In this document: in pieces, positions 1-7,987 of the stretch
Numbering within the stretch: position 1 is the first letter of the stretch
Layout: the number at the start of each line of letters is the position of its first letter
The notes under the pieces: generated by a model
Told to the model about the DNA's origin: nothing
What the model saw: the letters and a program-made list of their open reading frames with translations, nothing else
The model's database searches: none
Source of the DNA: Actinopolyspora saharensis
GTDB taxonomy: Bacteria; Actinomycetota; Actinomycetes; Mycobacteriales; Pseudonocardiaceae
Length of the DNA stretch: 64,000 bases
Assembly: GCF_900100925.1 (NCBI RefSeq)
Contig: NZ_FNKO01000002.1
Span: forward strand, 1,116,001 to 1,180,000
Direction of reading: 5' to 3'
Made by a program: the position numbers and the translations under genes

Positions 1-412
1 CCGCGTTCGAGGTCATGCGGTCGAGCTCGGTGCGGGCCACCTCCACCACGGAGATGCCCTGGTCGGCCGCCAGCCGGACGGACTCGTTGACGCGGTCGTC
101 GGTGTCGATCCCGTGCGCCGCGTAGAGCACGTTGGCGGGCACCCCGCTGCGGATGCACTCGAGAACCGGGTTGCGCCCGGCCACCAGCTCACCCGCGCTC
201 TCGGCGATCTTGCGCTGCTTCTCCCGCTGCTGCTGGGCCTGCTTGCGCGCGTCGGCCTTGCGCTTGGCCGGGTGGTTGTACCTGTTCTCCGCCTTGGGAG
301 TGGGCCCCTTGCCCTCCAACCCCTTCTTGCGCTGACCGCCCGAACCGACGACCATGCCCTTCTTGGTGCTGGATTTGCGCACCGCACCCCTGCGTTTGTC
401 GTTACCAGCCAC
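1..412 (-). CDS. rlmB: 23S rRNA 2'-O-ribose methyltransferase RlmB (TrmH/SpoU family), N-terminal part only
   Basis: About 137 codons are present; the gene runs off the left edge. The protein would methylate the 2'-OH of a guanosine in the 23S rRNA peptidyl-transferase region (G2251 in E. coli RlmB). It opens with a basic Gly/Lys/Arg-rich extension of the kind found on actinobacterial TrmH-family enzymes. The SpoU substrate-binding domain follows, recognisable by [15 protein letters not shown] and [13 protein letters not shown]. The SAM-binding knot lies outside the window. The start is GTG at 410-412, 3 nt after the cysS stop, with an AAGGACGG ribosome-binding site inside the end of cysS, so the two genes are co-transcribed. 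The cysS-rlmB order matches Rv3580c-Rv3579c. Confidence 0.85.
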   Translation of the reverse strand, partial: MAGNDKRRGAVRKSSTKKGMVVGSGGQRKKGLEGKGPTPKAENRYNHPAKRKADARKQAQQQREKQRKIAESAGELVAGRNPVLECIRSGVPANVLYAAHGIDTDDRVNESVRLAADQGISVVEVARTELDRMTSNA

Positions 413-415
413 GAA

Positions 416-1813
416 CTATCCGTCCTTCAAAGTCCACATCGGCCCGTCGGGGGTGTCCTCGACGGCTATGCCGCACGCCTGCAGCCGGTCCCGCACCTCG
501 TCGGCCGTGGCGAAGTCCCGGCGTGCTCGGGCCTCGCTGCGCTGCTTCAGCAGCCCCTCGACCAGCTCGGACAACGCGTTGCGCGCGGCGTCGGAGCCGT
601 CGTGCTCCCGGGCCCAGTGCGGTGCCAGCGGGTCCAGCCCGAGAATGTCGAGCATCGAGCGCACCGAGGCTGCGGCCGCGCGGGCCCCCTCCTCGTCGCC
701 GGAGTCCAGAGCCGCGTTGCCCTCGCGGATCACGTTGTGCACCACGGCGATGGCCTGCGGGGTGCCGAGGTCGTCGTCCATGGCCGCGACGAACTCGGGA
801 TGCATCCCACCGGGGGACACGCTCCCGGTGCGCTGGACGACGCGGTGCAGGAAGGACTCCATCCGGCCGAAGGTGGCCACCGCCTCGTCCAGCCCCTCGT
901 CGGAGAACTCCACCGTGGAGCGGTAGTGCGGAACGACGAGGTAGTAGCGCAGCTCCACCGGGCGCACCCGCTGCAGCAGCGCCGAGATCGTCAAAGTGTT
1001 GCCCAGGGACTTCGACATCTTCTCCCCGGAAGCGGTCACCCAGGCGTTGTGCATCCAGTACGCGGCGAAACCGTCCCCGGCCGCGTTGGACTGCGCCAGC
1101 TCGTTCTCGTGGTGCGGGAACACCAGATCCAGCCCGCCACCGTGGACGTCGAACTCGCTGCCCAGGTAGTGGGTCGACATGGCGGAGCACTCCAGGTGCC
1201 ATCCGGGCCGACCCGGCCCCCAGGGACTCGGCCAGCTCGGCTCACCCGGCTTGGCCGCCTTCCACAGCGTGAAGTCCCGCGGGTCGCGCTTGCCCGAGTC
1301 TCCCGAGTCCTCCGCCGGCTGCATCTCCTCGGGACGCTGCCCGGAAAGCCTTCCGTAGAACTCGGAGTAGGACGGCACCGAGAAGTACACGTCCCCTCCC
1401 GAGGCGTAGGCGTGCCCGGCCTCGACGAGGCGCTCGACCAGCTCGATCATCTGGGTGATGTGGCCGGTGGCGCGCGGAGTCGCCGAAGGAGGCAGGCAGC
1501 CGAGCTGGTCGTAGGCGCTCTCGAAGGCCCGCTCGTGGGTGGCCGCCCACTCCCACCAGGGACGGCCCGCCTCGGCCGCCTTGGCGAGGATCTTGTCGTC
1601 TATGTCGGTGACGTTGCGCACCAGGCGCACGTCATAGCCGCTGCGGGTAAGCCAACGCCGCAACACGTCGAATTCGAGTCCGCTGCGCACGTGCCCCACG
1701 TGCGGCATCCCCTGAACCGTCGCCCCGCACAAGTACAACGAGGCCACGCCCGCGCGGCGTGGCCGGAACTCGCGTGTGCTGCGGGTCGCGGTGTCATGCA
1801 GGTACAGGCTCAC
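416..1813 (-). CDS. cysS: Cysteinyl-tRNA synthetase
   Basis: A class I aminoacyl-tRNA synthetase of 465 aa that charges tRNA-Cys in the cytoplasm. The HIGH-type motif appears as PHVGH near residue 37 and the KMSKS loop as [10 protein letters not shown] near residue 265. The zinc ligand Cys29 (YLCGAT) and the WHLECSAM segment are also visible. Length is normal for the family. The GTG start at 1813 has no clear Shine-Dalgarno, but a TACCAT -10 box ends 6 nt upstream, so the mRNA is probably leaderless. It is the first gene of a cysS-rlmB unit and lies in the mycobacterial ispF-cysS neighbourhood. The mycothiol paralogue MshC is distinguishable by context and length. Confidence 0.96.
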   Translation of the reverse strand: MSLYLHDTATRSTREFRPRRAGVASLYLCGATVQGMPHVGHVRSGLEFDVLRRWLTRSGYDVRLVRNVTDIDDKILAKAAEAGRPWWEWAATHERAFESAYDQLGCLPPSATPRATGHITQMIELVERLVEAGHAYASGGDVYFSVPSYSEFYGRLSGQRPEEMQPAEDSGDSGKRDPRDFTLWKAAKPGEPSWPSPWGPGRPGWHLECSAMSTHYLGSEFDVHGGGLDLVFPHHENELAQSNAAGDGFAAYWMHNAWVTASGEKMSKSLGNTLTISALLQRVRPVELRYYLVVPHYRSTVEFSDEGLDEAVATFGRMESFLHRVVQRTGSVSPGGMHPEFVAAMDDDLGTPQAIAVVHNVIREGNAALDSGDEEGARAAAASVRSMLDILGLDPLAPHWAREHDGSDAARNALSELVEGLLKQRSEARARRDFATADEVRDRLQACGIAVEDTPDGPMWTLKDG

Positions 1814-1819
1814 ACCGCG

Positions 1820-1825
1820 ATGGTA
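1820..1825 (-). promoter_or_regulatory. -10 box of leaderless cysS promoter
   Basis: TACCAT on the minus strand, followed by 6 nt and then the GTG start of cysS. No -35 box was identified. Confidence 0.45.
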
Positions 1826-1965
1826 CGGGGCGCCCCCTCCGGCCCTGCACGTCGCCCGTTGGACCCCGTGCCGTCACTCGCTCGGCGGACCGAGGCATCA
1901 CCGGCCGACGCGCCGCGGGCGGCGTCGGACTCCCCCCCGCCACGGGCGGGGCCGGCCGGGAGCGC

Positions 1966-2655
1966 TCAGAGCACGATGCCGTGCTCGGCCACGGCCCGCG
2001 AGAGGGCGTCCGGCCGTTCCGAGGTGGGCAGCGGCTCGACCAGCTCGAATCGGCAGCCGACCTCGGTCGCCGCGCCGTCCGCCTCGGTGCTGTCCCCGAT
2101 CATGAGCGCCTCCTCGGGGGCCACCCCGAGTCGCTCGCAGCCCCGCAGGAACAGCTTCGGATCCGGCTTGATCACGCCTTCGACGTAGGACATCAACACC
2201 GAGTCGAACAGCTCCCCGATGCCGATCCGGTCGAAGGCCGGACGGATGTCGAAGGCGATGTTGCTGATGACCGCGGTGCGGACCCCCGACTCGTGCAGAC
2301 CACGCACCACGGGTTCGGTGTCCGGGTACGGCGTCCAGCAGTCCGGGTCGACCAGGCTGGAGTACAGGGCGCGCGCCTGCTCCGGATCATCGACCCCCGA
2401 GCTGCGCAGCACCTCGAGATACACCTTGCGGTGCAGCTCGGGATCGAGGTCCCGCTGCTCCCAGGCCTGCTGATACTCCTCGGGAAGCTCGGCCACCTTC
2501 CCCATCGGGGCGGTCATGCGCCGCATCAGCTCGGTCTGGGCCTCGACGTCCCACTCGCGCCCCGCCGAGTCGACGAGCCCGGACAGCCAGGACTCGTCCT
2601 GCTCCAGTCGGAAAAGTGTGCCGGAGAAATCGAAGAGTACTGCGCGCACGGTCAC
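1966..2655 (-). CDS. HAD-superfamily hydrolase with atypical motif I
   Basis: A cytoplasmic haloacid-dehalogenase-fold hydrolase of 229 aa, probably a small-molecule phosphatase of unknown substrate. Motif I is LFDFSGTLF near residue 8: the nucleophilic Asp is present, but the second Asp of the usual DxD (general acid/base) is Ser. Motif II is AVISNIAFD, motif III is the Lys in GVIKPDPKLF, and motif IV is MIGDSTEAD. A helical C1-type cap lies between motifs I and II. The GTG start at 2655 is preceded by TAGAGT ending 6 nt upstream, suggesting leaderless transcription. It stands alone between cysS and ispF. The replaced acid/base could mean dehalogenase- or phosphonatase-like chemistry; this is inference only. 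Confidence 0.8.
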   Translation of the reverse strand: MTVRAVLFDFSGTLFRLEQDESWLSGLVDSAGREWDVEAQTELMRRMTAPMGKVAELPEEYQQAWEQRDLDPELHRKVYLEVLRSSGVDDPEQARALYSSLVDPDCWTPYPDTEPVVRGLHESGVRTAVISNIAFDIRPAFDRIGIGELFDSVLMSYVEGVIKPDPKLFLRGCERLGVAPEEALMIGDSTEADGAATEVGCRFELVEPLPTSERPDALSRAVAEHGIVL

Positions 2656-2661
2656 GGCTCC

Positions 2662-2667
2662 ACTCTA
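2662..2667 (-). promoter_or_regulatory. -10 box of leaderless HAD hydrolase promoter
   Basis: TAGAGT on the minus strand, 6 nt before the GTG start of the HAD gene. Confidence 0.45.
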
Positions 2668-2821
2668 CGTGGATCACGCAGTCGACGACCCCGCGAATGC
2701 GGTGAAAATCACCGCGTGCCCGAAACGCCCCGGCAGCGAGGTCCCGACCCGGCGCACGCACGAGCGGACGGCTCGGGTTCTCCGGGTCCTCCGACGCCGA
2801 ACCGCACCCGAGCGGTCGAGC

Positions 2822-3298
2822 TCATCCCCTGACGACCAGTGCCGTGGCCATCGCCGCGATCCCCTCGCCGCGTCCGGTCAGCCCGAGCCCGTCGCTGGTG
2901 GTCCCCGAAACGGAGACCTCCGCGCCGAGGGCGGCGCCGAGCGCGGCGCCTGCTTCCGCACGGCGGGAACCGATCCGGGGGTGGTTGCCGATCACCTGCA
3001 CGCTCGCGTTTCCGATGCGGAACCCCTCGCCGGTCACCAGCTCCCGCACGTGAGCGAGGAAGTCCACCCCGTGCGCCCCGGCCCAGCGATCGTCACCGGT
3101 CCCGAAGGTCGCACCGACATCACCGAGCCCCGCGGCCGCCAGCACCGCGTCGCACAGCGCGTGGGCCGCCACGTCGCCGTCGGAGTGCCCGGAGCACCCG
3201 TCCAGCTCGGGCCAGTGGATCCCCGCGACCCAGCACGGTCTTCCCCGCACTATCGGATGAACATCCACTCCTTGCCCGACTCGGGGGAGTTCACTCAC
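2822..3298 (-). CDS. ispF: 2-C-methyl-D-erythritol 2,4-cyclodiphosphate synthase
   Basis: This enzyme cyclises CDP-ME-2-phosphate to MEcPP and releases CMP in the non-mevalonate (MEP) isoprenoid pathway. The 158-aa length is typical. The divalent-metal ligands are visible as the DVHP motif ([10 protein letters not shown], about residues 10-14) and the His of [13 protein letters not shown]. The [16 protein letters not shown] stretch and the C-terminal [14 protein letters not shown] complete the family pattern. The start is GTG at 3298. It lies about 100 bp downstream of ispD in the same direction, as in mycobacteria, and is probably co-transcribed with carD-ispD. Confidence 0.96.
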   Translation of the reverse strand: MSELPRVGQGVDVHPIVRGRPCWVAGIHWPELDGCSGHSDGDVAAHALCDAVLAAAGLGDVGATFGTGDDRWAGAHGVDFLAHVRELVTGEGFRIGNASVQVIGNHPRIGSRRAEAGAALGAALGAEVSVSGTTSDGLGLTGRGEGIAAMATALVVRG

Positions 3299-3400
3299 AG
3301 CCGTTCACCCACCGTCCTTCCGCTCCGTCCTCGCCTCGTCCGGAGGACACGCTCGGCGAACCCGCTGCGAACCCCTGCGCATCCCGTGCGAACGAGCGAG

Positions 3401-4129
3401 CTAGGCGCTCTGGGGGCCGCTTTCCGCGCACACTTCGGACTCCGAGTCGTGAGCCGGCGCCAGGACCGTCTCGGCCACGGCCAGGTCGAAAGAGGTCGTG
3501 ATCTTCAAGGAATGACTGTGCCCCGGAACCGTCCGAACCGGATGCCCGGCCCGCTCGACCAGACCGGCGTCGTCGGTGGCCACGTCCTGCGAGCAGGCGT
3601 AGGCCTCCCGCAGCACCTCGGGCGTGAAGGCCTGCGGCGTCTGGACCGTGCGCAGCGCGGAACGATCGACGGTGGACAGCACGGTGCCGTCCGCATCGAC
3701 CCGCTTGACGGTGTCGGCCACCGGCAGCACCGGCACCACGGCACGCGCACCCGCCACCACCTCGGCCACCACCGCACGGATCACTTCGGCCGGGGTGAAG
3801 GCGCGCGCGGCATCGTGCACCAGGACGACCTCGGCAGTGGGGACGAACCGCTCGGCCGCGTCCAGGGCGGCCCGCACCGAATCCGTCCGTTCGTCCCCGC
3901 CGGGGACAACCTGCACCCGGTCGCCCAGCTCAGCGAGCTCGCACTCCATACGACCGCGCTGCTCGGCGGGAGCCGCCACCACGACGTGGTGCACGCTGCC
4001 CGAGTGCAGCAGGCCACGGACGGCACGCAGCAGCAGGGACTCACCGAGTACCGGAACCAGGGCCTTGGGCACACCGGCGCCGAGACGAGTTCCACGTCCC
4101 GCGGCCGGAACCAGAGCTACGACGTCCAC
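3401..4129 (-). CDS. ispD: 2-C-methyl-D-erythritol 4-phosphate cytidylyltransferase
   Basis: This enzyme couples CTP and MEP to give CDP-ME in the MEP isoprenoid pathway. The nucleotidyltransferase signature is LVPAAGRGTRLGAGVPKAL near the N-terminus, with the catalytic Arg and Lys in that loop. VLVHDAARAF and the C-terminal ATDDAGLVERAGHPV segment are also typical. The length of 242 aa is ordinary. The GTG start lies 17 bp after the carD stop, so the gene is likely translated from the carD transcript, with ispF downstream. No strong Shine-Dalgarno is seen. Confidence 0.96.
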   Translation of the reverse strand: MDVVALVPAAGRGTRLGAGVPKALVPVLGESLLLRAVRGLLHSGSVHHVVVAAPAEQRGRMECELAELGDRVQVVPGGDERTDSVRAALDAAERFVPTAEVVLVHDAARAFTPAEVIRAVVAEVVAGARAVVPVLPVADTVKRVDADGTVLSTVDRSALRTVQTPQAFTPEVLREAYACSQDVATDDAGLVERAGHPVRTVPGHSHSLKITTSFDLAVAETVLAPAHDSESEVCAESGPQSA

Positions 4130-4146
4130 ACTACTCGGATCGTCGG

Positions 4147-4635
4147 TCAGGCCGTCGTTGCCAGCACTTCGTCCAGCAGGCTCTCGGCCTTGCCTTCGTC
4201 CGTGCCTTCCGCCAGCGCGAGTTCGCTGACCAGGATCTGCCGCGCCTTGGTCAACATTCGCTTCTCCCCCGCGGAGAGCCCGCGGTCCTGTTCGCGTCGC
4301 CAGAGGTCGCGCACCACTTCGGCCACCTTGTTCACATCGCCGGAGGCGAGCTTCTCGAGGTTGGCCTTGTACCGACGGGACCAGTTGGTCGGTTCCTCGG
4401 TGTGATCCGAACGCAGCACGTCGAAAACGTGATCGAGACCCTCCTGACCGACGACGTCCCGCACGCCGACGTGCTCGGCGTTCTCCGCCGGGACTCGAAC
4501 GGTCAAATCTCCCTGTGCGACCTTGAGCACGAGGTACTGCTTTTCCTCGCCCTTGATCACACGTGTCTCGATTGCTTCAATCAGCGCAGCGCCGTGATGC
4601 GGGTAGACGACGGTCTCTCCGACCTTGAAAACCAT
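4147..4635 (-). CDS. carD: RNA polymerase-binding transcription regulator CarD
   Basis: CarD binds the RNA polymerase beta subunit and stabilises open complexes, notably at rRNA promoters. The N-terminal RNAP-interacting Tudor-like domain starts [17 protein letters not shown] and is followed by the helical DNA-binding domain, including [19 protein letters not shown] with the conserved Trp. The 162-aa length matches mycobacterial CarD almost exactly. The ATG is preceded by the purine-rich AAAGGGGCAGAGGACAC. It heads the carD-ispD-ispF unit and diverges from the lpqE-like gene. A target rRNA operon lies about 16 kb away in this window. Confidence 0.96.
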   Translation of the reverse strand: MVFKVGETVVYPHHGAALIEAIETRVIKGEEKQYLVLKVAQGDLTVRVPAENAEHVGVRDVVGQEGLDHVFDVLRSDHTEEPTNWSRRYKANLEKLASGDVNKVAEVVRDLWRREQDRGLSAGEKRMLTKARQILVSELALAEGTDEGKAESLLDEVLATTA

Positions 4636-4853
4636 GTGTCCTCTGCCCCTTTCGCTGTGTTCAGTCTAGCATGGTCAGCAACGCCACCTCGACGGGCTCA
4701 ACATCTTCGTTGCAGGTCAGCGGGCAAACAGGGGTTGACAAAAAGGCTTTTTTCATGCAACGCACGTAACCTCGATCACCGACGCACGATCCGCCGCGCC
4801 CCACGCGCACACCGCGCCCAGGGGTGCGGCCAACATCGCCGACGACAACGGTT

Positions 4854-4859
4854 TAGGCT
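4854..4859 (+). promoter_or_regulatory. Candidate -10 box for the lpqE-like gene
   Basis: TAGGCT, about 40 nt upstream of the GTG start at 4900. This would leave a short leader carrying the AGGAAGGAC ribosome-binding site. No -35 box is obvious. Confidence 0.3.
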
Positions 4860-4899
4860 CATACTCGGTTGTCCGGCAAGCAGGAAGGACGCTGCATCC

Positions 4900-5556
4900 G
4901 TGAGCCGCTCACAGCACAGCAAGGCAGTTCGCCCGCGGTTGGTGCCCGCAGTCGTCGGGCTCGGTGCCGTTGTCGCACTCTCCGGCTGCGCCACCGGCCA
5001 GCAGGCGGAAACCTCCCAGCAAGTCGCCGCCATCGCAGGCGCGAGCGCCGATGCCGAGAGCATGGCGGTCCGGAACGCGACCCTCGGTTTCCCCGAGGAG
5101 ACCAACGGGAAGGCCGTCTACGAGAAGGGCTCCAGCGCCCCGGTCGACGCGGTGTTGGTCAACGGGTCCGAGCAATCGGACCAGCTGGTGCGCGTGAGCA
5201 GCAGCTACGCGCAGTCGACCGAGATCACCGGCACCAAGACCATCCCCGGTAACCAGCGGCTCTACGCCGTGGAGGAGCAGGGCGGGTCGAGCGACCAGCT
5301 GACCGCAGCGGAGGCCGCCAACGACGAGCGCGAGACCGTTCGGATCTCGTTGAACGGGCTCTCGCAGGACATCTACCCGGGAACCACCATCCCGGTGCGG
5401 TTCACCTTCGCCGAGGCGGGATCGGTGACCCTGCAGGTCCCGATCGGGAACAGCCCCAACCCCCGCCCCGAGCACGGAAGCCAGCACGGCTCCACCGGCT
5501 CGGAGCAGCACAGCGCTTCGCACTCGGAGCAGGAGAACCAGTCCGGCGAGAACTGA
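4900..5556 (+). CDS. LpqE-like secreted lipoprotein
   Basis: A 218-aa envelope lipoprotein of unknown function. The signal peptide runs through the hydrophobic VPAVVGLGAVVALSG to a lipobox (LSGC), which gives acylation at about Cys28. The mature part is a single beta-rich domain ending FAEAGSVTLQVPI, followed by a hydrophilic Ser/His/Glu/Gln tail. The LNGLSQDIYPG...F.EAG pattern resembles the PCu(A)C copper-chaperone fold, but the Met/His copper ligands of that family are absent; this fold link is inference. I chose GTG at 4900 because of the upstream AGGAAGGAC. The position between carD and radA matches Rv3584 (lpqE). Confidence 0.75.
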   Translation: MSRSQHSKAVRPRLVPAVVGLGAVVALSGCATGQQAETSQQVAAIAGASADAESMAVRNATLGFPEETNGKAVYEKGSSAPVDAVLVNGSEQSDQLVRVSSSYAQSTEITGTKTIPGNQRLYAVEEQGGSSDQLTAAEAANDERETVRISLNGLSQDIYPGTTIPVRFTFAEAGSVTLQVPIGNSPNPRPEHGSQHGSTGSEQHSASHSEQENQSGEN

Positions 5557-5638
5557 CCACGGCGGTCCGGCTCACCCGTCCGGTGTGAATCTCCGGACGG
5601 GTCGACTCACCGGAGGTCGTCCTGTCGGGCGAGCCGGA

Positions 5639-5644
5639 TAGCCT
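5639..5644 (+). promoter_or_regulatory. -10 box of leaderless radA promoter
   Basis: TAGCCT, 6 nt before the GTG at 5651. It decides the radA start in favour of that GTG over the TTG at 5645. Confidence 0.5.
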
Positions 5645-5650
5645 TTGCCC

Positions 5651-7027
5651 GTGGCTACCAAGAACGCGCGAACCGGCAAACCCGGTTACCGCTGCACCGA
5701 CTGCGGGCGCACGGTCGCCAAGTGGGTGGGACAGTGCCCGGACTGCGGTCAGTGGGGAACTGTGGAGGAAGCCGCTCCCCAGCCCACGAGCCCGTCCAAG
5801 GTCGGCACCGCGGTTCCCTCCACGCCGGCCAAGCCCATCGCCGAGGTCGACCTCGACTCGGCACGTGCCGTGGCCACCGGCATCGACGAACTCGACAGGG
5901 TCCTCGGCGGGGGAATCGTCCCCGGGGCGGTCGTCCTGCTGGCGGGTGAACCCGGAGTGGGAAAGTCCACGCTCCTGCTCGAGGCGGCCCACCGCTGGGC
6001 CGCGGGCGGTTCCGGCGGGCGCTCCCTGTACGTCACCGGCGAGGAGTCCGCAGGCCAGGTGCGACTGCGCGCGGAACGCACCGGCTCGCTGCACCCCGAG
6101 CTCTACCTCGGCGCGGAGAGCGATCTGCCCTCCGCCGTCTCCCACGTGGAAAAGCTCCAGCCCGGGCTGCTCATCGTCGACTCCGTCCAGACGGTGCAGT
6201 CCGGGGACGCCGAGGGCACCCCCGGTGGAGTGGCCCAGGTCCGCGCCGTCACCAGCGCCCTGGTCTCGCTCGCCAAGGAACGCGGACTCCCGGTCATCCT
6301 GGTGGGGCACGTCACCAAGGACGGGGCGGTGGCCGGACCGCGCTCCCTGGAACACCTCGTCGACGTGGTCCTGCAGTTCGAGGGCGACCGGCACTCCACG
6401 CTGCGCATGCTGCGCGGTGTGAAGAACCGCTTCGGCCCGGCCGACGAGGTCGGTTGCTTCGAGCAGGGCGACGACGGGATCGCCGAGGTCCCCGACCCCT
6501 CCGGACTGTTCGTCAACGGCCAGCAGGCCCCGGTCCCCGGTACGGCGGTCACGGTGGTCGTGGAGGGCAAAAGGCCCCTGCTCGCCGAGGTTCAGGCGCT
6601 GGTCAGCCCCACCCAGTTGAGCATGCCCCGCAGGGCGGCCAGCGGGCTGGACTCCGCGCGGGTGTCGATGATGCTGGCCGTGCTCGACAAGCGGGGCAAC
6701 CTCAAGACCGCCGACCAGGACGTCTACGCGGCGACCGTCGGGGGGATGCGGATCACGGAACCGGCCGTCGACCTGCCGACCGCACTGGCCGTGGCTTCCG
6801 CGAAACTCGACCTCCCCCTTCCCGCGGGAACGATAGCCGTGGGGGAGGTCGGACTCGCCGGAGAGGTCCGCCGGGTCAACTCCGTGGGACGCAGGCTGGC
6901 CGAAGCGGCACGGCTCGGCTTCGAGCACGCGCTGGTGCCTCCGGACACCGGCCCTCCTCCCCAGGGAATCCGCGTCACCGAGGTGGCCGACATCCGCTCC
7001 GCGCTGCGCACGTTGCGCAGGCAGTGA
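5651..7027 (+). CDS. radA: DNA repair protein RadA (Sms)
   Basis: A RecA-like ATPase that promotes branch migration during homologous recombination. The order of parts in the 458-aa protein is: an N-terminal C4 zinc finger (CTDC and CPDC, residues 10-30); a RecA core with Walker A GEPGVGKST near residue 100 and Walker B LLIVDSVQT; the RadA-specific GVKNRFGPADEVG motif near residue 258; and a C-terminal Lon-protease-like domain without an active site. In many actinobacteria the next gene is disA, which makes c-di-AMP and is inhibited by RadA. Here a carbonic anhydrase follows after 172 bp, and disA is missing from this locus. Confidence 0.95.
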   Translation: MATKNARTGKPGYRCTDCGRTVAKWVGQCPDCGQWGTVEEAAPQPTSPSKVGTAVPSTPAKPIAEVDLDSARAVATGIDELDRVLGGGIVPGAVVLLAGEPGVGKSTLLLEAAHRWAAGGSGGRSLYVTGEESAGQVRLRAERTGSLHPELYLGAESDLPSAVSHVEKLQPGLLIVDSVQTVQSGDAEGTPGGVAQVRAVTSALVSLAKERGLPVILVGHVTKDGAVAGPRSLEHLVDVVLQFEGDRHSTLRMLRGVKNRFGPADEVGCFEQGDDGIAEVPDPSGLFVNGQQAPVPGTAVTVVVEGKRPLLAEVQALVSPTQLSMPRRAASGLDSARVSMMLAVLDKRGNLKTADQDVYAATVGGMRITEPAVDLPTALAVASAKLDLPLPAGTIAVGEVGLAGEVRRVNSVGRRLAEAARLGFEHALVPPDTGPPPQGIRVTEVADIRSALRTLRRQ

Positions 7028-7199
7028 GCCGCTCGTGGTGTTCGCCACACCGCGTGATCGTCCGGTTTCGATCACGATAGTCTCGGACAAAAAGGACGGT
7101 CCGGCGCCGGCCGCGGAAAACCCCTTTCCAACGGCACCGGGACACCCCGCAGAACCACGCACGCGAACCGAGCCGACCGAGAACCCGAGGAGGTCCACC

Positions 7200-7694
7200 T
7201 TGACCGCGACCGACGACCTGCTCACCCGCAACCACCGGCAGCGCGAGTCCTGGGACGGGCAGGTGCCCGGTCCACCCAGTCTGCGGACAGCGGTGGTCAC
7301 GTGCATGGACTGCCGCATCGACCCGGTGCGGACCCTGGACCTGGGCACCGGCGAGGCACACGTGATCCGCAACGCGGGCGGCGCGGTCACCGAGGACGTG
7401 CTCCGCTCGCTGTCGGTCAGCCAGCGCAAGCTCGGCACCACCGAGGTCGTGCTGATGCACCACACCCGCTGCGGCATGGCCACCTTCGCCGAGGGCGAGT
7501 TCAAGCAGGAGCTGGAGGAGGAGACCGGGCAGCGCCCCACCTGGTCGGTGGAGACCTTCGCCGACACCGAGCAGGACCTGCGGCAGTCCGCGCGGCGCGT
7601 CCGGCAGAGCCCGTTCCTGACGGAGACCACGAGCGTGCGCGCTTTCGTGCACGACATCGACTCCGATGAGCTGACCGAGGTTTCCCTCGACTGA
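7200..7694 (+). CDS. Beta-class carbonic anhydrase (Rv1284/CanA type)
   Basis: This zinc enzyme interconverts CO2 and bicarbonate in the cytoplasm. The 164-aa protein carries the beta-class zinc ligands: Cys and Asp/Arg in VTCMDCRID near residue 37, then HHTRCGM with His and Cys near residues 89-92. The HVIRNAGG active-site stretch is intact. The compact length and the TDD...N N-terminus resemble M. tuberculosis Rv1284 more than the longer CanB (Rv3588c) that occupies this position in mycobacteria. The TTG start at 7200 is chosen for the strong GAGGAGG ending 5 nt upstream; the longer open frame back to 7035 has no such site. Confidence 0.9.
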   Translation: MTATDDLLTRNHRQRESWDGQVPGPPSLRTAVVTCMDCRIDPVRTLDLGTGEAHVIRNAGGAVTEDVLRSLSVSQRKLGTTEVVLMHHTRCGMATFAEGEFKQELEEETGQRPTWSVETFADTEQDLRQSARRVRQSPFLTETTSVRAFVHDIDSDELTEVSLD

Positions 7695-7742
7695 TCGAAC
7701 TTTGTTGAATTCCGTCGGCTCGGTTTGCTTGGCGGCGCGGGC

Positions 7743-7878
7743 GGCGGTGCCGACTGCTCGGGCTCGTAAGCACCTGCGTTGGCGTGAACCCTTGATCGGG
7801 AGTTCCTGTCCGGGGCGCTGACTGCGTAGGCTCAGAGCGCTCTCGTTGGAGCGGACCCCTCGAACGGAAGTTCCTGAC
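7743..7878 (+). repeat. Two head-to-tail 68-bp imperfect repeats, related to the intergenic repeat family
   Basis: Unit 1 spans 7743-7810 and unit 2 spans 7811-7878, with no gap. Each begins with a GACTGC box, then an AGGCTC/GGGCTC box, a CGTTGG box, and ends in AGTTCCTG. The GGTGCCGACTGC...GGCTC...CTGCGTTGG part of unit 1 matches the 3' segment of the large repeats at 31.6-32.0 and 47.2-47.65 kb, but the 87-nt hairpin of those copies is absent. The 293-bp carbonic anhydrase-mutY gap holds nothing else recognisable. Confidence 0.65.
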
Positions 7879-7987
7879 AAGAGTTACGGCGGCGCCGAAA
7901 CACACCGCGGCAGCCGGGCCACCCGGCCGGACAGCGTGGTGAGCCGAGCGCCGCCGTGCGCGGCGCGCATGACACGATCGGTGTGCC

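Noticed and set aside
4734..4755. TTGACA followed by AAAAAGGCTTTTTT as a sigma-70 promoter for the lpqE-like gene
   Set aside because: No -10 hexamer lies at 16-18 bp from it; the candidate TAGGCT is about 115 bp away. The short A/T palindrome may be incidental.
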